DNA from: Larimichthys crocea | Lineage: Eukaryota; Chordata; Actinopteri; Sciaenidae | Direction: 5' to 3' | Length of the DNA: 64,000 nucleotides | Assembly: GCF_000972845.2 (NCBI RefSeq) | Contig: NC_040013.1 | Span: forward strand, 3,710,642 to 3,774,641 | Shown: one piece after another, positions 25,153 to 38,490 of the stretch | How the letters are laid out: the number at the start of each line of letters is the position of its first letter | How positions within the stretch are numbered: the first letter of the stretch is position 1 | Notes under the pieces: generated by a model | Told to the model about the DNA's origin: nothing | Database searches by the model: none | What the model saw: only the letters and a program-made list of their open reading frames with translations | Program-made: the position numbers and the translations under genes

Positions 25153-28100
25153 TATTACGCTCACTCACCAAGCCGAAAAAAGGAAAAGTTAATTTTGCAC
25201 CATGACATTATATTAAATTATAGGGGGGCTTCTGACTGAATTTTCTATATTACCGATTAGAAAAAACATGGCAGGGCTATTCTGCTCTTAACGTGGCAGC
25301 ACTTTCTCTAAAAGAAATCCAGCCTTCCAGGTAACGACGCATGAAATTTCTCTTCTGAATTGAAAACTGGTTTATTTCGAGCAGGTGTTGACTTTTTCAC
25401 CGCGGGTAAAACACGGGCATTAAGAATAATCTCTTAACTCAGGTTCTGTTCCATTCCAGGTCAAACAGAGTCAGGGTGCTTGTGACGCTTCCTCACATGG
25501 GTGTAACCACATAATATTCACAATGGCTCTGTAGCGAGCCAAGGTCATTTCACTGGGAACACCCGGTCATATATAATCACTGCATCCAAATGTGCTTTTA
25601 TTGTGATACGTGGCAACAAATCTGATAGAGTTTTAAGTGGACTTTGTGGTCAGAACGATCGAGCTGAAATGGAAATGATCTTACCACAGGCGAGGTCGAC
25701 CAGTCCACTTGCCTGGCTTTTGGCGGCCTTTACCCAATTGGCAACCTGTACGGCCCTCCACCCTCCTGTTGAGAAGCGCGACCGAATATAAAACACCTGG
25801 TCAGAGCCGTTATTACTATAAAAATTGAGCAGCTCATTCAAATTTTTTGTTTAACGCAGCAAAACGATCGTTTCATTCATCAAAGACAAAAGATTTCGAG
25901 TGCCATGACGTCTCCACCTTCTGGACATGGGTACGGAATGAGGTTACCACACGCTGCAGACGATGGCCCAGCTGCCTCATCATACGTAACAGGTAGTTGA
26001 CCATTCCGAACTTGCTGCTGTTCCAGAAGGCGTCTCCGAATCGGGGGTCTTACTTTGCGGGGGGGGGCGGGGCGGATCAACAACACACCAGAATGAATAA
26101 TTAACACGTTGTTATTTCTGTTCTGTTGTTGTGAATAATAATTAAAAAGTCAACCCAATGGTTAAAATGATCATGTCCCTACAGGCTTCCCTCTCACCTA
26201 ATGCCACAGTGTCGACCGTGGCGGGTGCACCGATCCTCACGCTTGCCCTTCTTCAACATCATACACGGACGTGTTGCTTACTGCAGGTGCCTGTGAATTA
26301 AGCAGTCCAACTTTGAGTCTTGTGGGCTACACCTAATAAAATAAAGAAAACGTCTTTCCATCTGTTACCACATGATTAAAAACAAGCTCACCTTCTGGGA
26401 AAATTAGCATGGGCAGTTTAGATTTCTCGTCGACGTTGGTCCCTCCAATCTGCCAACACAGACGTATGAACCAACAGGACTGAGATTCGAATTTTTCAGT
26501 TTAAAAAGTTTTACTTTGCAACAAGGCTCTCGTTCAACTGCAGGTACGCGCATTTGCTTCTCAAATCAGATCTTTCGTCGGAGTATCCACGTTTTTATTT
26601 GCCAACTATCTGCATGTTTGCTGCGGTACCAGCCAGTAACTACATTCTTCTTGGCTACCGGGAAGAGGGCTTGTCTGCGCAGAGGCATCCCCACCAAATG
26701 CCCGCAGACATTCATTATTCAATGTCTGGCCACAGGCCTGTTGTCCTCTGTGTCCTCCACACTTGCTCTGCTCGTAGCAAGCTCGGCCTCGCTCTGATAC
26801 AACACTTGTTGTTTTTTGCGAATGACACTTTGAAATCCTACCGAGCGCCAGAACGGAGACGAATCTGTGGAAATTAATTGGAATCGCATTTCAACCCCAC
26901 CGGCAAATGGGGCATGGATCGCTGAAACTGAAAGTCTGAACAAGCGCTTGTCGATTAAGTGTAAAAAAATATAGACTAACAAAAACCAGGCGGTCGTAGT
27001 ACTACCTTTTGGCCACCCGCTGTCTGTCTTTGACTTCGGAGCGTTCAAACAAACATGTGTGCAGCCTTGACCATGATCTCTGCATTGCACCCCCATCAAG
27101 CCGCCGTGAATTTGCCACACCTGACACAAACAAACCCTGCCAATATCAGGCACCTGTGGTTTTCGGGAAGACGTGTCATCTCAACAGAGACACGGCCACA
27201 GAAAAAAAGTACCGCAGTTTGTTCTTGTTGTATAGTTACCATGGCATAGCAGCCGTCCACTTGCCAGATGCTGGACATCTATGGCGAGGCTGTGGATTTG
27301 CGACACAGATCCTCCGTTCTTGTGTTTATTTTCACTGGGAAGTGGAGGACAGAGAAACTGTCAATCTATCTGACATGAATGCACTTCCTGGAGAGTTCAT
27401 CGTCGCCAACGGAAAAACTTCTGTTGAGGCGTGATTACCGGTGTCAAAATACTCTTTGATACATTCTTCATGACAACGTGGGTGCCACTTTCGTCACCGA
27501 CTCGCTCACTCTTCTTTTGCAACAAAAGCAGCCCATGGCGGGTCTTTTGTAACGGGGTTTGACCCCCCGAGCATGCAGGGCCCCGACAGTACGGATGAGT
27601 TCCACATTCTAAAGATCGAGTACAATTCTTAAATAGAGAGAGCGAGGGGAGGGAAAAAGACTTCCTATGGGGACACTTGTGTATTTTTAGAGAGGGCATT
27701 AACATGTTACAACAGGCCGGGCCTCGACGGCGAAGGTTCCGAAAGACACAAAACTTTTGACATTTCAGAGTTTTAATTTCATATTCAGCCGAGTCTGCAC
27801 TGCTGCTGAACGAAAACACAAACCTGCTGTTATAGATTCCGACTGTGGGCAAACGACTTGAGCATCACTCCTCCTTTCACTCCTGTTGCCTGTGCACCCA
27901 CTGTATAAAACTTGATATATACTTTCATGTTCCTCATATGCTCTTGTTCTCGATATATAAATGAAAATAAGCCTCACCGCTGGATCATCGCACAGTTTTT
28001 GGAATCCGGCACGGAGTGGAAGCTCCAAACGGTGTTGTTTTATGTTGAAAAATCTGGCTTGAGAAGCATCCTCAGCTTTTATGTATGAGAAAGTGTTCAC

Positions 28101-28796
28101 TTGGCTCACGGGCCTGCTTTTATATAGTTGCATACCCATAGAGTCTCCCGCAGGCCCCGTCCCCTTTCCTGCTTACACTTCTGGGTTCTCACGTTCAACT
28201 GCCAAACACAGCCTGGTTTCTGTTCTGCCCACAGACTAAACTCATCTGACATTATGTAATCTCACAACGACCCCCCCCTCCCCTCCGCTCCTGTCACCAG
28301 CACAGAGGTCTGCGACCGTGTAACAAGATGAGCAGTGTTTGAGTTGCTCTGGGTTTTTCCATGTTAAATACTTTCTGGATTCCACTGGTGTGATGATTTT
28401 ATTTCAAACAACAAATTGTTGTCATCTTTTCTGTTTAATTCCATTGATTCAGAAAGAAGAATTAAATTAGACTCTTGTGTGACTTGCTTTTGTTTCTAAA
28501 CTTGTGTGGGTGTGCTCTTGTTCTCAGTGTTGTGGGAAAGTGTGTAAGTGGAGCGTGCCCGCATGTTACTGTGGCCACTGTTTTTGTTGAAACAAGCATC
28601 TCTCAAAAACGTTCTCTTGAAATCCTTCACACTCGTCGATTGTGTACAGTATTTGATGCACGTCAGTTTTTGCTTTGCCAAATGACAGTCAACAAATGCA
28701 GAGCTTCTGACTACATAAACATCTTAAATTAAGTGTTGAGTAAATAAACAAGTGGATTAATAGCAAGAGGGTGGCCATTCGCAGTAACCTCTTTGT

Positions 28797-28804
28797 TTGT
28801 TTTT

Positions 28805-28836
<32 letters not shown>

Positions 28837-28845
28837 GTTTTTTAC
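28797..28845 (+). repeat. Poly-T tract present only in A'
   Basis: About 40 T with a few G and C interrupt the sequence between AGTAACCT and ACACCCAAT. The first copy at about 3,944-3,962 has no such run. It could be a retroposon tail or a read artefact. Confidence 0.6.
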
Positions 28846-30744
28846 ACCCAATGGAAATCAAGTGAAATATATCATATGTATCAATATCTTCAGTGGGAAC
28901 TTGTCGTTTTTAAAAAGGCACGCAGAAAAAATAAAACACTGAAGAAAATTGCCAAGAGGGAAGTTCAGTAAGCAGCGTGAAGACACTGTTGGGTTGCAAC
29001 TACGTTGTTAAAAATAGCGACGCACTTCAAGCAGAAGCAAAATCGAATTAAAAGACTGACCTAAAAAACAACAGTGGCGATGACCACGATCCAACGCTCC
29101 AAATAACAAAGGTGAAACTGAATGGGTCTTTAGGAAAAACCTTCATGTAAGGAGGCCAAAACATTTAACCTGTTTTTATACCAAATGAGTGTATATTTAC
29201 AATATTGCTTCAAATATACACGTGGCCTTCAGATCGCTGCAGCATTCACACGTTTCTTCAATATTCCACATTTAGTTTTTGTCCAGTCCACTTTGTGCTC
29301 TGAGCAGCACTGCGTGATTGAAAAAACGGTCTGGCTGCTTTGAGTTTCTTTTATAGATTATTGTTTTGTTCCATTCTTTCCATCTGACCTAATGAGACTA
29401 CACCGGCGTGTTTTGCATTACACTCTTTTCAGAACTAACCCCTTTCATGCATCCCGTCTTTATCTGATGAGGACGGTTGACTTTTCCCGGAAGTCTAATA
29501 TACTCCTGTGACAGTTTAGTTGTTCACCGGCTTAAAGACTGTCCTGCCCAATTAAAGTACATAACTTTAAATTTAATTTACCTGTCGTGGTAGGTTATAA
29601 TGGCAAGTCAGAGCTCGGACACATATTCTGTAGCACATCAAATGGACTTTCTTGCTCATGAACGTTTTAATCCTGCGAGAAAAACAGCCAAGATTTAGTT
29701 AGTTAGTTGTCAAAAACTTTTAGAGATCTGAGCTGATATTTTTGAGCTTTTCTTGTCGGCCTTACTTTCCAGTTCGCAGCAGCCCGACTACAGAGGTGCG
29801 GAACCGAGGAGGGCCTACACCGGTGAGGCAGTGTTACCCTGACAAGAGAGAGAGAGAGATATGTTTCACCTAAATCTTCAACCGAAAGCACTCGTGTCAA
29901 ACACAGAAAAGATGGACTCCACGTTCCAGTCTTTTCTCTGGTATTTTATGTGTAATAATCCATCCTCAGCCTAAAAACTTTCCTCTGTGTGACAAACTTT
30001 CACTCAGGTCGAGTAAAGGTATGAGTAATGTACCCCAGTCATTAAAGTTATTCATTGCCTCCTCTGCCCTCCTAACTGCCTTACCCCGGAGAAGGAGGCA
30101 TCTTAGTTCAGATTGCAAAAGGTCGACGTAATCTGGCTTGACCCGCTTCATCGGGGTTGGACGAAGAAGGTGCTGATTAATTGGCAGAGGAAGGGGATTA
30201 AGAGAAACAGAGGAGGTGAAGGTGTCGGGGCGTTAAACAGGGGACAAGTTATGACTGAAAGAATCTATTAGCTGGAGGCGAGACTGCAGCGATGTCTGTC
30301 TGTGTCGCGGTGGCCTGCTTTCGTCTCCCCATTGGCAGTTGGACGCGAGCCAGCCGGGCTTAGCACTGAGCACTGTCCCCGCTGCCGTCTAAGCTGACCC
30401 TGAGCGAGGATCTCCCTCTTTAACTCGCTGTCGCTTTCTTTAATTTGGTTTCATTGTTTTGTTCCAAGGAAGAATAGTCATGTTATTACACATAAGGATG
30501 TTTTAATGCATATTCAGATCAGTTTGTTTGTCTGTTTTGTGCTCTGTGTAGATATAATGGGCTCATTTTAAGACAATGATTCTTATACACAGCTGATTAT
30601 ACACCATACGCAAATAAATACTATAAAAAAGCTGCTGACCTGTCAACAAGATCAAAAGTAGATTAATGGTAATCAAACCTTTTTTTGAGACTTCTACGAA
30701 GATGAATTTTGACATGAAGGCCTTTTTTTGCATAACCGTGTTAT

Positions 30745-31000
30745 TTGGGGACTGCAAATACTGATTATTTCATTATCGATTCATCTAATTAACTCGATAA
30801 GTTTTGTTTGGTCCATAAAATGTCAGGAACAAAGGTGGAAACTCGTTGACGTCCTCAAAGATATTTCAGTTTACTGTTCATAGAGACTAAAACTAAACAA
30901 GAAAATATTCCACATCTAAGAAGCTAAAATCAAAGAATTTGGATGTTTTCTTTGCTGATTCATTTAATAGTATTAATCGGACTAACGTTGCAGCTTCTCG
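30745..31000. mobile_element. Second copy of the gpat4-intron MITE
   Basis: This matches 5,845-6,092 with extra indels (left end GGGGACTGCAAATACTGATT, right end TAACGTTGCAGCTTCTC). Confidence 0.6.
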
Positions 31001-34000
31001 GCGGTTTTTGATAAGGGACAGTTAACGCCCTTGATTTCAGGTGAATGGGCACACTGTGCCTCACTGCTGTGCCGCTCGTCCCATCACTCACATCAGAAGG
31101 CCTGGATTGACCCTGCCGGCCGAGCTTGGATAATTTCTTCAAAAAAACATCTTGCTTGGTCGGTTGAAAAGAAAATTAACCACAACGGTGAACATGCTGC
31201 CCAATGTGTGTGTGTGTTAGTCTACCTGCTCCTCGTCTCAAGGCCTCGTATTGTTACTCCACCAGTCTAGCCGCTGCTTAATCCCCAACTCCCAGGCGTC
31301 TTAAGACTCAAACGTGCACAGTTGCCCTACCCGTTTCCTACTTCAGCTAAACTGTCCATACAGAGTCACCACCACCTCGCTGGGTGGATTTGTGTTGTTT
31401 TGCTGACTGGGACCACAAAGATACTTGCAATGTGACTATTTGTAACACTGGGCACAAACACCAACACCCCCTCCCCCTCTCCACTCTGCCGCTTTGAACT
31501 CAAACTTGGGTTTTTTTTTCGCGCCGTTGCTTAAAGCCGTCCACCGTTGAGGGCCCGGTTCGCCTTTTAAAGAAGGCTTTTCCTGGGAATGTTGGGGGTT
31601 TTCTCTTTAAGCAAATAGCAATATTATAAAGAGTAGAGTGTGGAGCTGCCTCGAATGGAAAGTGTCGGAGTGAAAACTCAAGTAACACTGGTAAATAGTT
31701 CAGGGTGTAGCACGTGGGACTTGGAGCAAGATTACCCCGACAGGTGGTAATCGTCAATGTTTTGTTATTGAAATCAAAGAAAATGTGTTTAAACGCAAAA
31801 TGAATGGAACATAATGTTCAGGGAAACGATAAAGCAGGTGAGGTGTAAGTGTAAGTCAAGTATGGATATTACACTTTCTGGTGGTAGTTGTTGAAGTGGG
31901 GCTAATTGATGTAAAGGGGATATTGTATCAATATGTTGTGTTTTCCTCAAAAGCATGTGTGAACCGCGTTACTCTAGGTGCAGATAATACCTGAAGGCAG
32001 CAGGAAGTCACGTTAGCGGTCATAAGCAGGCCCCAGCCCCCCGCGGAACGGGTCAGCCTCAGGCTGATGTGTAGTGGAAGTTGCTTGTTGCTGCGGGTCA
32101 GCAGATTTTCCAGGACTCCAACTCCTCGGCGGCGAACACTTGGTCACATCGTCGTCCATGATGCTCTCCACTCCGCGCCGGCGCGAATCGAACGATGCTC
32201 GGACATCTCGAACTCCGAGGCCGAGATCCAGGCTCTGTTGGCTTCCGCTCGCCGGATGGGATCTCCTTGATCTCCTCCTCCAAAGAGGTGGGCTCCTTGC
32301 AATGATAGTTGGGGCAAGGTCAAGAGAGACAGGGTTTGTCAGTGGATTCATCGCCTCAAAAACAAACAAACAAAACGAGGAAAAAAACAGAGTGACAGCC
32401 AGGGCACGTCTTACCCATTGGAGTGGGTTGTACAAAAGTGTGATCTTCTCTTTCGTCCTCTCTCTATCCTGAGGTGGCACTAGAAAAACACACAGCAACG
32501 GTATTCCTGTTACTTTCATCAAACCATTAAACAGTTTGTTATTGCGAGGCTGAAAAACACAACCACGGCCTAAAACTTAAACCCAGACGACATGCAAACT
32601 ACTGAACGTCCCTGCGGCTGTTGTTTTGTGCTTGTTCACAAAAGTTGGGGGGAAACATGGAAACACTCTGGGCTTATCTGTGACCACCAGCCCTTCGTAC
32701 TAAGAACAAGCCCACTCCTCGTGCGGTCAGGTGCGCTCGCGTGTGCTCTGCACTCAGGCAGGAGGGGAAGGCGGTCTCGCGGTCCGAGAGGGGCAGGGAA
32801 AATTACACAGTTGTTCCAGCTGGAGAGACAAGTGGGGAGAAGGAGAAGAGAAGATCTGGAAATGATTCGGACACCTGGATTGTGTTTGACTTTAGCCAAC
32901 AGTCTCAGGTAACAGGACGCGACCACTCCTCGGTTGGTTCAATAAAGGGACTCAACTGACAGTCCAACCAGCTGATTGTAGATACACTCATGGAAAGGAT
33001 CAAGCGCTTGGTATGGAGTGGGACACAGAGATGCTCGCCCGAGGCTAGATGATTTCCATACTCTACTCATTTACATGTTTCTGGACTTCAGGCACACTGA
33101 AACCCTTTCCCACTAAGAAATTACGTTGGACAGCTACCATCAAGATTATAAACACACATTTACAAAAACTTTTTAAAAAAACAAGCAAACTTCAGATATT
33201 TGAACCCTGAAGGCTGCGATGATTGGATCTCTTGCCAGTCAAACCAGAATAGGCCCACGCTCATCCCCCAGATGTCTGGCATTCTTTTTCAATCGTGGTC
33301 CCGAACACGTGCATTCTAAGGTCGACACACCGAAATGCAGACGTTCTTTGGAGTGCCGAGAGGGAGCCAATGCTGACAGTGACCAGACCGGTTTGCACTT
33401 ATTACCCCGTATGGGGTGTCGCAGAGGGTTGGGGATTACGGCACTAATATCTTAAGGAGCAGGAAAATATTGATTTTTTGTGGACGCTGGGGGCAAAACA
33501 GCAACATGAACTCTACTTGAATTTGGAGGACTAGGTTCTATACGCCCCTTCTTTAAAACGAATCGAGCCTGTGAATAAAGGACAAAAAACAGTAAGAATT
33601 AGGCAAACATCCCTCCGGCTACTGCACCCATACGTCCTTGACCTTTCCTCTAAAAAAATCGCCACTGAATCATGAGCTACAAATCTCTCGTTTTTCTCCC
33701 AAATGGTTGCGTTTATTTCTGGCACGAGATCCGCTCTCAATGTACCCCGTAGCTGGAAACATGATGACAGCTTTACTCGTGGAAGATCGAACGCCCGAGA
33801 CAAGCAGCAGCAGGCAGCAGAGGAGAACACTGGATAACTGAGTCAAATAAGGGGAAGGAGAGACCATTAAATGCGCAAAATACTGCCATGTTGAACGGAT
33901 TGAAGGAGGCTGATTTCAAATTTTTTTTTTTGTAGGAAGAGTAAAAAAACTGCAAACCAGCGAGCAACACGGCTGACATTCACTGAACGCTCTGTACTAG

Positions 34001-36479
34001 CAGGCCTTCCCGAGGACGGGATTACCAATTTTCGCGGGGGGGAATCATAATTCTCTGATCTGCTGACCGATGAAAGAAAACGACCTGTGTCAGCTGTGCA
34101 CCGCTATGATCTAAGCCAAAAGGCACTGAGAGTGTTGCTTTATTCATCACATACTTAAAGGAGACATGTTTGGCAGCGTTCGCCTCTTTTTGTCTCTGGA
34201 ACAGTATCATGAAATCCAGAGCCACCTGCTCGAGAAAAGGTTGGAGGGAACATATTTACCACAGCGACCCCCAATCACATTGGACTAATGTTTACACTGG
34301 TATTGATAATCTTCGGATGGGTCCCCAATTACAGGCAGATTATATCGGTCTGGCTTAAGTCTGTGTTACGAACCCCCGTTACATAACGAGGGAAAAAAAA
34401 TGTGGCAGGTAGTGATGTTAATCTGATCGCCAGTGAACGCAGCAGCGGCGGCGTCTGCTTGGAGCTTGGACGAGCCGTTGAGAAGCCTGCATCTGATCGG
34501 CTCCTGAGATGTGATGTTTAAAAAAAGATTTGTGTAGATCTACAGGGCCGTGGGCAAAAAAGGAAAGTGCCAACAGCTCGCGAAAACACAGGGCCCTCTT
34601 GCGGGAACGGTTGCCAACAACTTTTTTTTTAACTATGTTTGTTCATAACAGGATGTCTGGCCCGAGAGCAGGAGACATTTAACTGAAGTGGGGGGAGGGT
34701 TAAGAAACTTCACGCTGCGTTTCTACATCATCTTAACCACCGCAAAAAACATTCAAAACCAGTTCTTACCTCAAAGATCTTCAAACAGGGTTTTCAGCTA
34801 AAGATACGCCGGATGTCGAGGACACCCCCGGAAGGAGGGCATGGCACGATTGATGAAGACCAAGCAGAAGGGGTGATCGAACCCAGACGGCAGTTTGTGC
34901 GAAGGAGCGATGCCGCGGAGGGGGAACCCCACCCAAGTTGTTCGAAGGGGTTGAAGAAGTAGCTCCATGTTGGGAAGTCGGGAGGTGAGGGCGAGATGAA
35001 ACTCGTTTTAATAAATAGGTCGGAGGAGGGAGGGAGGGGAAGGACCGGAAGGAAGGGGGGAGGCCCTTACAGGCGACGAGAGGCAGAGAAGATGGTAGAT
35101 GGTGGCGTTGTGGGACCTCCACCATTTTGGGCCCTAAGCGCCCTTTATCTTTTGTCAGCCAGAAAAAAAAGGCCCCCTTCAAGCAGATAACTTTCGGGAT
35201 GGAGAGCTCTCCTCACACTTGGAAACAACAATCAGTACAAGGAGCATGGTGAAGGTTGCCCTTTGGGCAAGAGCATGTCCATTATGTTCAGCATCAATCC
35301 GGGGAAAAAGTTACCGTCTTGGCTGAATAGAGGCTGGATGGATGGATGCTTTCTTTTTTTCCCTGTGTGTGTGTTGTGTGCTGCCGATGTCCTGAACACA
35401 CAAATCCTCCAGCTGGTGAACAGGAGGATTGTAAATACACTGAGACAAAAACAAACTGGGAAGCACAGCAGGTGCTCAGGGAGGGGCTCAGATCTGCCCC
35501 AGGAGATGTCCAAACAAAACCCAAGTCACGACACAATCACACACCCTGTGGACCCACGCAGCCACATGTGGGCTTTAATTTAATTATAATTCATGCAAGG
35601 AAAGGATTTAAAAAACGTATTAAAAACACGGTTTGGACACCCCAGTGTTGTGATATAGAGGAGTAACCTGTAATTGTTTTTGGCAACATCCATATCCCCA
35701 CATCCCTCACTCACACTACCAGAAATAGCGAAAGTTTGCAGAGGGCCCCCTGCTCATCCCAGGCTGATGATTGCTATATGCTGGATCCTGCGTGTGCTAA
35801 ACGAAGCGGCTTCCATCCCGTTGTGTGGTGTGTGTTGTGTGGATCTACTTAACAGCCACAAATCACTTAAATAAAAACAAAAAGCGCAAGCTAGAAATAA
35901 GACTGAAACGCTGGTTTGAGCCACACGGTGTGGTTTTTTATTTATTATTATATTTATATTTCATTTATATAAAGTGTAAAAGTTTAGCTCGTTGCCTCGA
36001 AGCTACCCGTTATGCCCGCGAGCTAGCCTCTCGCGCCAGAGTAACCGTCAGCCCGGGTTGTTGATGAAACGCGGAGCCGCCTCCTGCGTCTTGAAGCTCC
36101 GATTATAAACTTCTCCCGAACAACCGTTACGTGTTAATACACCGCAAAACAACCAACCTTTTTTAGCCGCACGTTGTACTTCCACTTCCGGTACAGTATA
36201 AAAGAGGCGGCGGGGAGGAGGAGAGAGGAGGAGTGGGGGGTCTCCGGGTCATCAGTTGTCTTTGTCTGCGGACTCGCCACTGTAAACTCAACCGGGCGGA
36301 CGACACGGAACCCGACACGGGGCGGGCTCGACTCACGTTATCCGAGACCCGCAGCCAACCCTCAGCCCGGACCACAGCACGCGGGGCAACACACGCTGCT
36401 TGCACACACCGACACCCTTGTGGTCAAAGCGAGGCACTGCACCGATGTGTTACAATTATTTATGTCTTTGCGCCACAAA

Positions 36480-36541
36480 AACTAATAATTTATAAAATAA
36501 TAATAATAATAATAATAATAACGCTCTATATAATTTATCTC

Positions 36542-36573
<32 letters not shown>

Positions 36574-37011
36574 ATATATATATACTATTATCTAAATATA
36601 TCTATATATATATATAGAGAGAGAGAGATATATATATATATATATATCAAATGCTATAATAATATACAATAAATAAATAAATTATATTTTTTTCATGCCA
36701 GAGTACACGGGGTGTGATTAATATATATATCTATATATACTATATAATATGATCCACCAAAAAAGCCCACTCATGTATACCAATCCAATGTTATAATGTC
36801 TTATGTGTCTGTGATTTTTTTTTTTGTTTTTTTTTTGTGTTTGTTTTTTTTTTTTTTTGCCTGTAATGCACTTTTTTTTTCCTTTCTTAACATGGTTTTG
36901 GTTGGCCCGAAGGCCAAATGGCGCAGCCGTAACCGCATTTTCCCTTTTAGGGACCATATAAAGAGTTACCTATCTATCCTATCCTATCTATCCTATATAT
37001 ATATCTATCTA

Positions 37012-37048
<37 letters not shown>

Positions 37049-37080
37049 TATATATAATATATATATTATTTAAAAAAACC
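36480..37080. repeat. Second copy of the AT-rich tract
   Basis: TA runs, GA run and T homopolymers as at 11,225-11,820. In contrast with everything around it, 36,583-37,100 shows no difference from 11,331-11,848. Confidence 0.8.
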
Positions 37081-37699
37081 ACTGTTTTACTGTTACTGCT
37101 CTTTTTTAATTACTGTTATTTATTTCAAACTAACCATTCTTCATTAATGTTTTAAGATTTACATATTGGCGGTATAGTTCACTGTTTACTTGTTTTTTTT
37201 ATTTAACTGTTACTGGGTTTATTTAACTGTTTTATTTATACCTGTGTGTATATAGTGTGAAAATAGGATCTCTATAGTTATAGGGTTAAAGTTTTAAAGG
37301 TTTGTTTCTTGCTATAACTTATATCTCACTTACCGTTTGGTCGCTGCTGTAACGAAAACATTTACCCTGCAGGGATTAAATAAAGTATGTTCTGCTTCGT
37401 TGGTTTGTTTTTTTTTACCTCTTTTTCTTATATTTTATATTTATGTTGATTGCTGTTTTCCAAACTGGGATAAGAGAGAAACAATTTTAATCTCTTGTAT
37501 TTCCTGTAACATTATGGCAGCATTGATAGCTAATAAAGTTTGACTTGAAATTTGAAAATATGTGTTTACTATTACAGTTAAAAGAAACAAAAACTAAACA
37601 GTGAACAGTGAGAATAAGATGATTTAAGAAAACTTACAGGTTATTGCCACAGGTAAACCGATCACTCTGATTGTCTCGAAGAACAAACCGGTTCTTTGT

Positions 37700-38005
37700 G
37701 TTTAGTTGTTTTGGCTTTTTTTACAGTTACGTGTGTGAGGCTCTGCAGTGATGTTTCCTGGCCGGTTGTCGCTGTTTCTGTCCCGTTTGGTGGCAAACCG
37801 AACCAAACCCGTGATTGATGAGCACAGGAAACGGACTGCATTGGATCACAGTTCACTCAGGCAGGTGAGCTTCCTAGCTGGCACAGGAAGTACATCCTCA
37901 GCATCTCCTGGAAAGATTGTGGGATCCCAGAAATTCTTTCTTTTGTCGGTTACGGTTGCCGGGCCGCAGGGTTGAGCGCCTCCTCCTGAAGTCCAACAGA
38001 AAGGT
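37700..38005 (-). mobile_element. Second copy of the LINE ORF2 fragment
   Basis: This matches 12,400-12,690, including the CCTGAGTGAACTG and CTGGCACAGGAAGTACATCC landmarks, with frames broken by indels. Confidence 0.5.
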
Positions 38006-38490
38006 CTGACAACCTGCTTGTATTTAAGATGCCGCAAATAAAATAAAAACCATCTATGTAACTTTCCAGAGCCAGCCGGAGTGTAATGTAAATGAAAACA
38101 ATGGAGGACCCAACATACTGTGGACTAACCAAAAGCTATTTTTTCTTCACACATTTACATAAATGTTACAGTTTTGCAAGTAATTTCAGATTTGAGAAAA
38201 GAACAACATTTACTGAAATATGGCAACCACTCAAAACCTTTGTACCCTGAAAATTAATATGCCTATTCCCGCAGAGGGAAAAACTGTGTTTCATATTTAT
38301 AGCTATGTACTTCGATATGTATTAGAGCAACTCGGTGAAAACAAAGTTAGGAAGTAAGCCACAATCATAGCCAGGGATGTGAGGTTCAGGCACAGGGATG
38401 ATTCCAGAGGGAACCCACCACGAAGTGCATCGACCAGTCAGGACTCGGCTGGAGGCGCCGTGTTGGTCCTTCCATGCTTCTGCGTGAGAA

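Larger units (their letters stand above)
25685..34968 (-). pseudogene. Second, frameshifted copy of gpat4
   Basis: All exons recognised in the first copy recur in order, from the ATG at 34,968 down to the GLVDL exon near 25,690-25,765. The exon at about 25,925-26,050 has an extra G inside the ATGATGAGCAGC stretch and reads TAA where the first copy has the TAC of YDPRFGD. The first coding exon and the large exon near 32,000-32,330 also carry several indels. The missing exon is not found here either. Broken frames may be sequencing error; I would not call it a true pseudogene without read support. Confidence 0.75.

Noticed and set aside
32013..32522. 169-codon minus-strand open frame
   Set aside because: A chance fusion of frameshifted gpat4 exon pieces in block A'; only scattered GPAT4 words remain, in changing frames.
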